Virus record (IMG/VR): IMGVR_UViG_3300043395_000190
Location: 1-26,231 of that record
Source: a virus
DNA length: 26,231 nt
Direction: 5' to 3' (one strand)
How positions within the stretch are numbered: position 1 is the stretch's first letter; every line of letters starts with the position of its first letter. Below are positions 5,707 through 13,637 of the stretch, one piece after another. The position numbers were made by a program, and so were the translations under genes. The notes below the pieces were generated by a model. That model was not told the DNA's origin, made no database searches, and saw only the letters and a list, made by a program, of their open reading frames with translations.

Positions 5707-6120
5707 GTGAAATTTGACAGGACTGAATATTTAACCAATTTAAAAGAAAGCAATTTATTCGAGCTGCTAAAAAAAATAATACCAGATTTGCAAATTACTG
5801 ATCAATTTAATTCAGTTGATGCATTTAGTATTAAAAGGCAAAAATTTTACGAGCTAAAATGCAGACGAACTGATTACGTTGATTTATTGATTGAAAAAAT
5901 AAAGTTTGACAGTCTAAAAATAAAAGGCAAAGTTTATTACATTAATTCAACACCTAGAGGAATTTATTCTTTTAACATCGCAAAAATAAAGGAGCCAATT
6001 TGGTCAGTTAGATTGATGCCAAAAACTACAGAATTTGAACACAATACTAAAGTTGAAAAAATAGTTGGTTATTTAAATATTTATCTGGATGGTAAAGACA
6101 TTACAGATTTATTAATTTAA
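5707..6120 (+). CDS. PD-(D/E)XK-like nuclease-family protein
   Basis: A 137-residue protein starting at GTG; no ATG is available in this frame upstream. The pattern 'FNSVDAFSIKRQKFYELKCRRTDYVDLLIEKIKFDSL' places an Asp (about 38) ahead of an E-x-K on the next strand (about 49-51), the active-site arrangement of PD-(D/E)XK nucleases, followed by a helix with Glu and Lys and the strand 'GKVYYINSTPRGIYSFNI'. It is shorter than a full restriction enzyme, so a compact phage nuclease or resolvase-like protein is more likely. It is the last gene before the terminator at 6152, immediately upstream of the terminase genes, where phages often place packaging-related nucleases. Confidence 0.6.
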   Translation: MKFDRTEYLTNLKESNLFELLKKIIPDLQITDQFNSVDAFSIKRQKFYELKCRRTDYVDLLIEKIKFDSLKIKGKVYYINSTPRGIYSFNIAKIKEPIWSVRLMPKTTEFEHNTKVEKIVGYLNIYLDGKDITDLLI

Positions 6121-6151
6121 TATAGTTTTTTTGGGTTTATGTTAATTAAAG

Positions 6152-6178
6152 CCTTGTCCAATCGGGCAAGGTTTTTTT
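6152..6178 (+). terminator. intrinsic terminator between early and late regions
   Basis: CCTTGTCC (6152-6159) pairs with GGGCAAGG (6164-6171) with one G-U, loop AATC, then seven T. It would end the early/middle transcript after the PD-(D/E)XK-like gene. An imperfect -7 element (GATATTTG at 6181-6188) follows 2 nt after the T-run and could restart transcription for the terminase genes. Confidence 0.85.
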
Positions 6179-6180
6179 GT

Positions 6181-6188
6181 GATATTTG
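6181..6188 (+). promoter_or_regulatory. possible -7 promoter element before the terminase genes
   Basis: GATATTTG differs from TAnnTTTG in the first base. It directly follows the terminator and lies 20 nt before the small-terminase ATG at 6209. No well-spaced TTG is obvious (nearest at 6155-6157), so this is weak. Confidence 0.3.
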
Positions 6189-6208
6189 TAAAAAAAATAA
6201 TTTGTAAA

Positions 6209-6589
6209 ATGAGCGGAAGACCTAAAGCAGTATTTGATCTACCAGAAAATTGGTACGATGCAATCCTAAAATTGTACAAAGAAGGAGCTTCAGACGTTGA
6301 AATTAAAGCTTTGATTTATGAATGGAGAGGATCATTTTCAAATGATTTGTGGGACCGTTGGATAAAAGAGGAAGAGCAATTTTCGGAAACCATAAAAATG
6401 GGAAAACTTTTATCTGAGGCTTGGTGGAACAAATCTGGACGTAAAAACCTAGAAAACAGAGACTTTAATTATACTGGCTGGTATATGAATATGAAAAATC
6501 GTTTTGGTTGGTCTGACAAGCAAGCGATTGACGTAACAAGCGAAGGAGAAAAAATAGCACCTCCAATTACTTGGATTAAAACAGAATAA
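6209..6589 (+). CDS. terS: terminase small subunit
   Basis: A 126-residue protein starting [24 protein letters not shown] at 6179 in frame would add ten residues but overlaps the end of the terminator, so the ATG is preferred. An HTH-like N-terminal part ('[22 protein letters not shown]') is followed by '[44 protein letters not shown]', typical of phage small terminases of the DNA-packaging family. The small subunit recognises the phage packaging site and feeds DNA to the large subunit. The stop overlaps the large-terminase start by one base (A at 6589), fitting co-translation. Confidence 0.8.
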   Translation: MSGRPKAVFDLPENWYDAILKLYKEGASDVEIKALIYEWRGSFSNDLWDRWIKEEEQFSETIKMGKLLSEAWWNKSGRKNLENRDFNYTGWYMNMKNRFGWSDKQAIDVTSEGEKIAPPITWIKTE

Positions 6590-7806
6590 TGAACTCAATC
6601 CAACTTCTAGATAAATACAAGCCTTTATTTTATGAGCAACCGCAAACCAGGTATTATTTAATAACTGGAGGTCGTGGCTCCGGTAAGTCGTGGACGCTTT
6701 CCCTATTCCTTTTAAACCTAACTTACGAGGAAGGACACGTCATTTTGTTTACCCGTTGGACTTTAACTTCAGCCTTTATTTCAATCATTCCAGAATTTAT
6801 TGACAAAATTGAGTTAATGAATAAGGAAGCAGACTTTGAAATTACCCAAAGCGAAATAATTAATAAAATAACAGGCTCAAAGATTTTATTTCGTGGAATC
6901 AAGACCAGCCAAGGGACGGCAACTGCTAATCTTAAATCCATTGCTGGCGTTACAACCTTTATTCTAGACGAATCTGAGGAATTAAACGACGAAGACGTAT
7001 TTGACCGCATAGACCTTTCTATTAGAGCGGCAAATAAGCCTAACCGCGTGATTCTTGTAATGAATCCAAGCTACAAGTCGCATTGGATTTATAATCGATT
7101 TGTAAAGCAGAAAATTAGCAACTGCACTTACATACATACAACCTACCTAGACAACGAGCGCAACCTTTCGCAATCATTTATAGATCAAGCACAGAGAGTT
7201 AAGCAAGAAAACCTCCACAGATACGAGCATTTGTTTTTAGGCAAATGGCTAGACGATGCCGAGGGTTTACTTTGGTCAAAGCCTTTAATTGACAAAATAA
7301 AAATAGCATCCAAACCAAATTTAGAGCGCATAGTTATTGCAATCGATCCAGCTGCGTCCGCAAATTTAGATTCAGACGAAACAGGGATTGTTGTACTTGG
7401 AAAGGATACGCACGGCAAAGGTTACGTCTTGGAGGATTTATCTGGTAAATATTCACCAAATGAATGGGCAAAGATAGCAAGCCAAGCGTTTAAGAATTGG
7501 GATGCCGATTGCATAGTGGCAGAGAAAAACCAAGGCGGTGATATGGTAGAAAGCGTTTTAAGGTCGCAAAATACAACCGCAAGAATAAAGCTTGTAACTG
7601 CAACGAAAGGAAAGTACGTCCGTGCAGAGCCTATTTATAGCCTTTATGAGCAAAATAAAATATACCACGTTGGCAGTTTCCCAATCTTAGAAAAACAAAT
7701 GGTTACATTTGATCCAGACAAAGGCAAATCGCCTGACCGCGTGGACGCATTAGTTTGGGGATTTACTGAATTAATGCTTGGGACAAAATTTGAATTTTCG
7801 ATATGA
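6589..7806 (+). CDS. terL: terminase large subunit
   Basis: A 405-residue packaging motor and nuclease. ATPase domain: Walker A 'GGRGSGKS' (27-34), Walker B with catalytic carboxylates 'TFILDESEEL' (123-132) and the coupling segment 'VILVMNP' (154-160). Nuclease domain: 'IAIDPAASA' (Asp at about 253), 'IVAEKNQGGDMV' (Glu at about 312) and 'SPDRVDALVWGF' (Asp near 383-386), the three acidic positions of the RNase H-like headful/cos cleavage site. It cuts concatemeric DNA and pumps it into the prohead through the portal. The size and order of motifs fit the PBSX/Terminase_3 or _6 type. The stop overlaps the following small gene by ATGA. Confidence 0.95.
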   Translation: MNSIQLLDKYKPLFYEQPQTRYYLITGGRGSGKSWTLSLFLLNLTYEEGHVILFTRWTLTSAFISIIPEFIDKIELMNKEADFEITQSEIINKITGSKILFRGIKTSQGTATANLKSIAGVTTFILDESEELNDEDVFDRIDLSIRAANKPNRVILVMNPSYKSHWIYNRFVKQKISNCTYIHTTYLDNERNLSQSFIDQAQRVKQENLHRYEHLFLGKWLDDAEGLLWSKPLIDKIKIASKPNLERIVIAIDPAASANLDSDETGIVVLGKDTHGKGYVLEDLSGKYSPNEWAKIASQAFKNWDADCIVAEKNQGGDMVESVLRSQNTTARIKLVTATKGKYVRAEPIYSLYEQNKIYHVGSFPILEKQMVTFDPDKGKSPDRVDALVWGFTELMLGTKFEFSI

Positions 7807-7967
7807 ACAAAGAAGTTTACGCTCTTTTAATATGGATGCTAGTTTGCTACCTACTTATTTCTTTTATATTTCTTGATTTTAATCCCATAGCTTGGAGCTG
7901 GGTTGGTCGTTTGTTATTGATATCTAGCTGGTTTTGGGGAGTATCATATTTTGAAAAAAATATTTAG
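7803..7967 (+). CDS. small two-TM membrane protein (54 aa)
   Basis: A 54-residue frame that starts in the TGA of the large terminase (ATGA, 7803-7806) and ends 1 nt before the late promoter at 7969. Two hydrophobic segments ('VYALLIWMLVCYLLISFIFL' and 'WVGRLLLISSWFWGVSYF') predict two TM helices, rich in Trp. Position between terminase and portal is unusual for a membrane protein. A holin-like or superinfection-exclusion role is possible but nothing in the sequence proves it. Confidence 0.5.
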   Translation: MNKEVYALLIWMLVCYLLISFIFLDFNPIAWSWVGRLLLISSWFWGVSYFEKNI

Positions 7968-7992
7968 GTATATTTGTTAAAACAAATATGCT
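7951..7992 (+). promoter_or_regulatory. late promoter/operator A, before portal
   Basis: -7 element TATATTTG at 7969-7976, TTG at 7951-7953 upstream. The dyad TATTTG (7971-7976), spacer TTAAAA, CAAATA (7983-7988) is a perfect 6-bp inverted repeat, followed by TGCT and the portal ATG at 7993. It is nearly identical to elements at 11208 and 17366. Confidence 0.7.
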
Positions 7993-9375
7993 ATGCTATT
8001 AAAGGCTTTAAGGGATTACATTAAGCCGCAGGTAATTTATACGGCTCCTAAAACGGATGTAAACCTACTAAATCAAATCCTATACGGCCAATTCACGGCC
8101 TCCACGTTGGTAGTTTGGTACGACGCAAACCAGCAAACGTTTATAGACAAAGGATACAAAGGCAACGCCTTGGTCTATTCAATTATCCGTAAAATAGCAG
8201 AAAAGGGTAAGCAATGCCCTACTTACGTTTACAAGGAAACCGAAGCAAGCAAAAGATTTAGAAGCGGAAAGTATAGCACAAAAGAATTAAACCGCTTACA
8301 ATCAATCGCAATGCGCAAAAAGGAATTAGTTGACGTGGTATATACCGATCCTGTAAATCAATTAATTAAGCATCCAAACCCAATGCAGACTTGGGCCGAA
8401 TTCTTGGATTCTATGTTGACTTGGTACAATACAAGCGGAGAAGTATTTGTTTACGGATTCCAGCCTAATGAAGGCTTAAATAAGGGCAAAATTCAGGAAA
8501 TGTACGTTATGCCTTCAAACTATGTGGAAATAGTAGCTGGCAACTTATTTGAGCCTGTACGCGGTTACAAATTGATAATTGGTGACCAAAATATTGAAAT
8601 TCCAGCCGATCAAGTATTGCACATAAAAAATACAAATCTTACTTGGGATTTGAACGGCGCGCAGCTTCGTGGTATGCCTCCGCTTTTAGCAGGATTAAAA
8701 ACTTTGCAAGCGAATAACGAAGCTACAGAGGCAAAGCAAAAGACTTTCCAGAACGGAGGCGCAAAAGGTATTATTTCACCAAATATTACTAATCCTGAGT
8801 TTTGGCCTTCTCCAGAGCAAAGAGCCAAAATGGATGAGCGAATAGATGAGCGTATTAATGGAAATAAAAACATTAATAAAATTGTCGCTTCCTCTATTCC
8901 TTTGAAATACGATGCCATTGGATTATCTCCGGTAGCAATGGATATTATTAATTCCCAAAATATGGACTTGCAAACGCTTTGCGGACTTTGGGGAGTTAAT
9001 CCAGTACTATTTAGCTCAAACGCTACCTATGCGAATTTAGAATATGCTCAGAAATCTTTAGTTACTGACGTACTTATGCCTCAATTACAAATGATTGAGG
9101 AAAAGATGACGGAATTTATTGCCAAGTCTTACGGAATGCAGTACGTTATTGATTTTGATATTTCTAGCTATTCAGAACTCCAGCCAGATGTAAAGGTGAT
9201 TCTTGAAACGTACGGTAAATCACCGTACTTTACCGGTAACGAAGTCAGAAGCTTATTAAACTGGCACGCTAGCGAAGACCCAGCAATGGACGTTCATTGG
9301 ATTCCAAGCAACGTTATTCCTAGCGAGGAAGCTTTAGGAGGTGCCGCAACTGACTTTGTGGATTTCCAAGCATAA
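7993..9375 (+). CDS. phage portal protein (HK97 family)
   Basis: A 460-residue portal, the ring through which DNA enters and leaves the capsid and on which the connector and tail assemble. Recognisable parts: 'VVWYDANQQTFIDKGYKGNALVYSIIRKIAEK' near the N-terminus, 'LIKHPNPMQTWAEFLDSMLTWYNTSGEVFVYG' (the classic portal wing segment), 'DQVLHIKNTNLTWD..GAQLRGMPPLLAGLKTL' and 'FQNGGAKGIISP', then 'CGLWGVNPVLFSSNATYANLE' and the C-terminal 'GNEVRSLLNW'. Length is typical. Located right after terminase and its membrane-protein spacer, and transcribed from late promoter A. An alternative ATG at 7988 is in another frame. Confidence 0.93.
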   Translation: MLLKALRDYIKPQVIYTAPKTDVNLLNQILYGQFTASTLVVWYDANQQTFIDKGYKGNALVYSIIRKIAEKGKQCPTYVYKETEASKRFRSGKYSTKELNRLQSIAMRKKELVDVVYTDPVNQLIKHPNPMQTWAEFLDSMLTWYNTSGEVFVYGFQPNEGLNKGKIQEMYVMPSNYVEIVAGNLFEPVRGYKLIIGDQNIEIPADQVLHIKNTNLTWDLNGAQLRGMPPLLAGLKTLQANNEATEAKQKTFQNGGAKGIISPNITNPEFWPSPEQRAKMDERIDERINGNKNINKIVASSIPLKYDAIGLSPVAMDIINSQNMDLQTLCGLWGVNPVLFSSNATYANLEYAQKSLVTDVLMPQLQMIEEKMTEFIAKSYGMQYVIDFDISSYSELQPDVKVILETYGKSPYFTGNEVRSLLNWHASEDPAMDVHWIPSNVIPSEEALGGAATDFVDFQA

Positions 9376-9378
9376 GAA

Positions 9379-10971
9379 ATGAAAAAAATAAATTATTCCA
9401 AGGTTAGACGGTCGGCGCAAGAAGACCTAAAGAAATACGAGCGCTTTGGAATAAAGGTATTTAGAGAGGCTTTAAAGCTACAAGCTAGGCCTAATCCGTC
9501 GCCTTTACCAATGCAAGCGGCTTACATCAAGTTTTATCAAAAGGTCTTTGTTGATTCAGCTAAAAAGGAATTTGACCGCATAAGACAAGACAACCGAGAA
9601 AAGGCATACGTTCCTGACGATTTCTTTTTAAATACTTGGCGCGAGTGGATTAAGGACTGGGTTTTGCAAAATCTTGGAACGCTAATAAGTGGCGTAAACG
9701 ATACCACATTAAAACAAATTCAAGAAATTCTAGCCGATGGAATCGAGCAAGGTTTAAACCCATTCCAATTAGAACGTCTTTTGTTGCGAGAAATTCCAAA
9801 CGTTGCGCGAGCTAGGGCAATCGCTAGAACCGAATCGACACGAGCTTACAATGAGGGAAAAAAGAAATCCGCTGACGATTGGGCCAAACAGACTGGGACA
9901 AGCCTTTGGAAACTATGGATACACGGAGGAGCAAAAGAGCCAAGGTTTCAACACATACAAGCACAAGACAAACCAATAAGAGCCGACCAACCTTTTGTTT
10001 TTACGACCAAAGGCGTTGAGGTTTTTATGGATAAACCAGGCGACATAAACGGCGGAGCGGCTCAGACTGTTAATTGTTCTTGCGTTGTGGTTTATATTTC
10101 CGAGGCTTATGCAAGAAGGAATTTTCCTGACACGTTTAACAATACTTTGCCTGTTCCATCTCAAAACATTATCCCAATTATTGAATCTCAAGAGGCATTT
10201 ATACCAACTCAAGCTAAATATTCAAATCTTAATCAGTTTAGTGATAAAATTTATCAAACTGTAAAAGGAAATAAATTCACTTGGAATGAAGAAATAGTAA
10301 ACGGAGAATTTGAAACGATGCAAAACGCAATGGCAGAATTGCAAGGTTTTAGAGGTTTACCAAAAGTTTTATCAAATGAAGAATTTAAAAGATTGTCAAA
10401 AGACCCAAATTACACTTTGCTTTACAGAGGAGTTGAAGGAGATTTTGAAAAAAATATAAGTGCAGATAAATTTATTAATGATTATTCTAAAGGCTCTCTT
10501 TATGGGTCTAGAAAAAATATTTATGGAAACGGAACGTATTGGGCATCAGAGGAACAATATCCAGTTGCTTTAAACTATGGAGGAGATAAAGATGAAAACG
10601 TTTTTCCAGCATTAATAAATAAATCAGAAATGAAATTGGGTGATTTTACAACCCTTTATTCAAAATGGGAAGAAGAAAAGCTAAATAGGGAAAATGAACT
10701 TATAAAGTTTTATCAAAATAAAAATAAAGTTGAAGAGCTTTATACAGATGAATACCGAAAAAATCATCAAGAAGATTTTGAAAAAATGATGATTGAAATG
10801 AAAATGTTTGCTGAGTTTGGCTCTTGGGCCACATCTCAAGGATATGATGGTTATACTGTAAAATCAAGGTCAATGACATTTAGACAATTAGGTATTGAAA
10901 CAACAGATTTTGTGGTTACCCTAAATAGAACAAAAACAATTGTTTCACAAAGTTTAAGAGGTAGGCTATGA
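9379..10971 (+). CDS. MuF-type head morphogenesis protein with C-terminal ADP-ribosyltransferase-like domain
   Basis: A 530-residue two-part protein. Residues about 80-240 are a MuF (phage Mu gpF/SPP1 gp7) domain: 'RAIARTESTRAYNEGKKKSADDWAK', 'LWIHGGAKEPRFQHIQAQDKPI' and a final 'NCSCVVVYI' with two cysteines. After a linker (about 245-340), the C-terminus reads 'YTLLYRGVEG' (Arg350), 'IYGNGTYWASEEQYPVALNYG' split as 381-390 and 391-401, 'QGYDGYTVKS' (487-496) and 'VVTLNRTKTIV' (512-522). This series resembles the ADP-ribosyltransferase fold of phage and polymorphic toxins: R-G on strand 1, G-x-G-x-Y-[WF] on the next, and a final VVLNR strand. The C-terminal coding DNA is more AT-rich than the MuF half. 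MuF proteins go into the capsid, so an attached effector could be injected with DNA. A small gene follows by ATGA overlap. Confidence 0.8.
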   Translation: MKKINYSKVRRSAQEDLKKYERFGIKVFREALKLQARPNPSPLPMQAAYIKFYQKVFVDSAKKEFDRIRQDNREKAYVPDDFFLNTWREWIKDWVLQNLGTLISGVNDTTLKQIQEILADGIEQGLNPFQLERLLLREIPNVARARAIARTESTRAYNEGKKKSADDWAKQTGTSLWKLWIHGGAKEPRFQHIQAQDKPIRADQPFVFTTKGVEVFMDKPGDINGGAAQTVNCSCVVVYISEAYARRNFPDTFNNTLPVPSQNIIPIIESQEAFIPTQAKYSNLNQFSDKIYQTVKGNKFTWNEEIVNGEFETMQNAMAELQGFRGLPKVLSNEEFKRLSKDPNYTLLYRGVEGDFEKNISADKFINDYSKGSLYGSRKNIYGNGTYWASEEQYPVALNYGGDKDENVFPALINKSEMKLGDFTTLYSKWEEEKLNRENELIKFYQNKNKVEELYTDEYRKNHQEDFEKMMIEMKMFAEFGSWATSQGYDGYTVKSRSMTFRQLGIETTDFVVTLNRTKTIVSQSLRGRL

Positions 10972-11162
10972 AAAGAGAATTTGAAAAATTTCTAGGAGAA
11001 AAAATACTAGAATATCAATCTAACTTAAAAAGAAAAAATAACGGAATAATACCTAAATCAAAGTCAGATTTAATTTTAGGATTTTATGCTTATTCATTAA
11101 GCCATTTTATTGAAACTATGGAAGACATCCCAAATAAATATCAAGAAATCTTTGCAGACTGA
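10968..11162 (+). CDS. small protein coupled to the MuF-ART gene (candidate immunity)
   Basis: A 64-residue, helical, highly charged protein starting MKREFEKFLGEKILEYQSN, with a central 'KSDLILGFYAYSLSHFIETM'. No family recognised. Its ATG overlaps the end of the MuF-ART gene as ATGA, and its base composition (A/T-rich, few C/G third positions) matches the ART half rather than the MuF half. Polymorphic toxins are commonly followed by a short immunity gene. This is the natural candidate, but it could equally be a chaperone or an unrelated small structural protein. Confidence 0.6.
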   Translation: MKREFEKFLGEKILEYQSNLKRKNNGIIPKSKSDLILGFYAYSLSHFIETMEDIPNKYQEIFAD

Positions 11163-11182
11163 TTTTGCGCATTTTATCGCCT

Positions 11183-11233
11183 TTTGTTTCCTAATTTTTT
11201 TTATTTGTATATTTGCTTAAACAAATAAGCTAA
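11183..11233 (+). promoter_or_regulatory. late promoter/operator B, before prohead protease
   Basis: -33 TTTG at 11183-11186, 21 nt before a perfect TATATTTG (11208-11215). Dyad TATTTG (11210-11215), spacer CTTAAA, CAAATA (11222-11227), then AGCTAA and the ATG at 11234. Same unit as at 7969 and 17366. Confidence 0.75.
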
Positions 11234-12262
11234 ATGGCTGAAGAAAACGCAAAGAGCTATTCAGATTATCCAGAGGCGGTAAAGAATAACGCAAGACGCG
11301 TTTTAAAATATGTTGAGGAAAATGGATGGGGACCTTGCGGAACGTCAGTAGGTAAGCAAAGAGCTAATCAACTTGCAAATGGTGAGCCGATTAGCTTGGA
11401 TACTATTAAAAGAATGTATTCCTACCTTACAAGGCACGAAGTAGATTTGCAAAGCTCTACTTCATACGCAGATGGCTGCGGCCTTTTAATGTACGATGCT
11501 TGGGGAGGAAAGGCTGGCTTAGTATGGAGTAAAAGAAAGCTTAAGGAATTAGGCGAAATAAAAGAAAATAATGCGACAATGATATTAAAAGGACTTAATC
11601 AGGGATTTGCCGATAGCGATATGAAGCAAGGGATTGTTTCTGGCTATTTTGCCGTTTTTGGTAACAAAGATTTAGACGGTGATGTAATTGAGCCAGGAGC
11701 ATTTACTAAGACAATCCAGGAGCGCGGTCCAGCTGGAAAGCAGTTGATTAAATACCTTTTGGATCACGACAAAAACAAAGTTGTTGCAAAGATTACTAAC
11801 CTACACGAAGACCAGAAAGGTCTAAGATACGAGGCTAAGATTGGCAGTCACGCGGCTGGTCAGGATTTCCAAAAAATGATTGAATCGGAATTGATAAACC
11901 AGCATTCATTTGGATTCCGTACAATTAAGGAAATGTATGACGATCAAGCTAAAGCCAACTTGATTAAAGAGGTAATGATGTACGAAGGATCAGCGGTGCA
12001 ATTCTTAGGAGCTAATCCAGAAACTACCTTTATTGACCTTAAAAGCGAGGCGGATGCGTTTGAGTACCTTACAAGACTAGAAAAGTTTGTAAAGACTTCA
12101 GATGCAACCGACGAAACACTTGAGAAATTAGAAAATCAACTAAAATCACTTTTGGAAATGCTAAAGCCAGCCGAAGCTACTTTGGAAAATACGAAAGCCG
12201 TGGAAGTTGAAACGCTAACTATAAACGAACTAAAAAAAGAACTTGAAAAATGGAAAATCTAA
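11234..12262 (+). CDS. HK97-type prohead protease with extra N-terminal domain
   Basis: A 342-residue protein in three parts. Residues about 8-105 form an added domain: 'YPEAVKNNARRVLKYVEENGW', 'CGTSVGKQRANQLANGEPIS', 'DTIKRMYSYLTRHE'; this block occurs, to my recollection, in other phage head proteins and has no proven role. Residues about 115-275 are the U35 prohead protease: 'GYFAVFGNKDLDGDVIEPGAF', the catalytic His at about 178 in 'LLDHDKNK', and Ser at about 225 in 'INQHSFGF'. The C-terminal 70 residues are a charged coiled coil that may act as an internal scaffold. It matures the prohead by cutting capsid-subunit N-termini. Its last 13 nt overlap the capsid gene start (12250). Confidence 0.88.
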   Translation: MAEENAKSYSDYPEAVKNNARRVLKYVEENGWGPCGTSVGKQRANQLANGEPISLDTIKRMYSYLTRHEVDLQSSTSYADGCGLLMYDAWGGKAGLVWSKRKLKELGEIKENNATMILKGLNQGFADSDMKQGIVSGYFAVFGNKDLDGDVIEPGAFTKTIQERGPAGKQLIKYLLDHDKNKVVAKITNLHEDQKGLRYEAKIGSHAAGQDFQKMIESELINQHSFGFRTIKEMYDDQAKANLIKEVMMYEGSAVQFLGANPETTFIDLKSEADAFEYLTRLEKFVKTSDATDETLEKLENQLKSLLEMLKPAEATLENTKAVEVETLTINELKKELEKWKI

Positions 12263-13521
12263 CGATCGATGCCGTTAAGGCGGTAATCGCAGAGGCTGGC
12301 GAAGCTTTAAAGGCAAAGGCTAGCAATGCAGAAGTAAAAGCCAATGAGGCTTTTGAAAAAGCTGAAGCTTTGTTGAAATCTTTTGACAATGTAGTAAGCA
12401 AAGAAGAGGCTGCAGAAATGCAAAAGCAACTAGACAAATTGGATATTGCTTTGCAAAAGAGTGCAGTTGAAAAAGAGGTAAGCGCTGAAGATTTTAAGAG
12501 CGCTTTTATTAAGGCTTATGCGCCTGTAAAATCTGAAATCGAGAGACTTAAAAATGAGCCTAACGCTCGTTTGAAAGCTCCTTTGGTTTTTGAAATTAAT
12601 GAGAAAGCAGTAGGAACTATCACTTTGGCTTCTACCATTGCTAACGCTAACTCTAGCGGACAAGTAACTATTTCTGAGTTTACTGGGGTTGTTTCTCCAA
12701 TTAGACAAAGAATCCTTACTTACCTTTCTAATGTTTCTGTAGGTGCTATCGGAACTCAATACGCAGTATGGGTTGAAGAATATGACCAAGAAGGAACTCC
12801 AGTAATGATCGGCGAAGGTGTTGAGAAAACTCAAATCGACGTTCAATACAAAGAGCAGAGAGCTAAAGTTGAAAAGATTGGTGTTCATATGAAGGTTTCT
12901 ATGGAAATGCTTGAGGATGCCGCTTACTTGGCTTCTTATATCCAATCTAATGGCGTTAAGCGTGTTGAGACTGTAATTGAAAACCAGTTGTTTACTGGAA
13001 ACGGTACTTCTCCACAACTTGCTGGATTGCTTTCTAAGTCAACTACATTCACCGGAGCTTCTATGGCTGGCGGTGTTGAGTCTGCTACCAACTGGGATGT
13101 TATTCACGGAATTATCGCACAAGTTAACGCTGCTAATGGTGTTGCTAGCGCAGTATTCGTTGAGACTGGAGCTTATCACTTGATGCTTTCTGAGAAGGAT
13201 TCTGATAAGCAATATATACTTCCTGCAGGCGTTACTTTCGACGCGCAAGGTGGAGTAAATGCTTGGGGTGTAAGAATTATCCCAACTAACGCTTTGACTG
13301 GAACTGCTGCCGATTTTGTAGGTGGTGACCTTTCAGTAATCAATGTACGTTTGAGAAGCGGATTGCAAGTAGCTATCGGAGAGTCTGGCGATGACTTCAT
13401 TGACAACTTGAAGACTGTAAGAATCGAGCAGCGCTTGGTACAATTCGTATCCGCTAACGATACTCCAGTATTGGTTAAAGGAACTTTCGCAGCTGCGAAG
13501 GCTCTTCTTGAGACTACCTAA
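12250..13521 (+). CDS. major capsid protein (HK97 fold)
   Basis: A 423-residue capsid subunit. Residues about 1-105 are an alanine/lysine/glutamate-rich coiled coil that matches the scaffolding delta domain removed by the protease. The mature part contains 'ANSSGQVTISEFTGVVSPIRQR', 'VGAIGTQYAVWVEEYDQEGTP', 'AKVEKIGVHMKVSMEMLEDA' and the late block 'WGVRIIPTNALTGTAADFVGGDLS..NVRLRSGLQVAIG', usual for the HK97-like capsid family. Codon use is skewed to gct, tct, act, ggt and cgt compared with the neighbours, a sign of high expression. The gene is followed by a strong terminator. Confidence 0.92.
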   Translation: MENLTIDAVKAVIAEAGEALKAKASNAEVKANEAFEKAEALLKSFDNVVSKEEAAEMQKQLDKLDIALQKSAVEKEVSAEDFKSAFIKAYAPVKSEIERLKNEPNARLKAPLVFEINEKAVGTITLASTIANANSSGQVTISEFTGVVSPIRQRILTYLSNVSVGAIGTQYAVWVEEYDQEGTPVMIGEGVEKTQIDVQYKEQRAKVEKIGVHMKVSMEMLEDAAYLASYIQSNGVKRVETVIENQLFTGNGTSPQLAGLLSKSTTFTGASMAGGVESATNWDVIHGIIAQVNAANGVASAVFVETGAYHLMLSEKDSDKQYILPAGVTFDAQGGVNAWGVRIIPTNALTGTAADFVGGDLSVINVRLRSGLQVAIGESGDDFIDNLKTVRIEQRLVQFVSANDTPVLVKGTFAAAKALLETT

Positions 13522-13546
13522 TATTTTATAGGTGTTTAATTTGGTT

Positions 13547-13576
13547 AAAAGGGGAAGCATTTTGCTTCCCTTTTTT
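13547..13576 (+). terminator. strong intrinsic terminator after the capsid gene
   Basis: GGGAAGCA (13552-13559) pairs perfectly with TGCTTCCC (13563-13570), loop TTT, flanked by AAAA (13547-13550) and TTTTTT (13571-13576), so it may work in both directions. It isolates the capsid transcript from the modification genes downstream. Confidence 0.9.
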
Positions 13577-13637
13577 ATTACAAATACTTGGGAATCACTA
13601 TAGAAAAAAATATTTATTACTTTTAAAGAAAAAAACG

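Noticed and set aside
9913-10212. - strand frame within the MuF gene
   Set aside because: The + strand MuF domain is unmistakable there; the reverse product shows no motif and no start context.
12430-13017. A 195-codon open frame on the - strand inside the capsid gene
   Set aside because: It is antisense to a clear HK97-type capsid protein with strong codon bias, has a low-information serine/leucine-rich product, and no promoter or neighbours on that strand.
13588-13625. A promoter for the modification island (TTG at 13588-13590, TACTTTTA at 13618-13625)
   Set aside because: The -7 match lacks the final G and the spacing is about 27 nt, longer than usual, so it is not listed as a feature.
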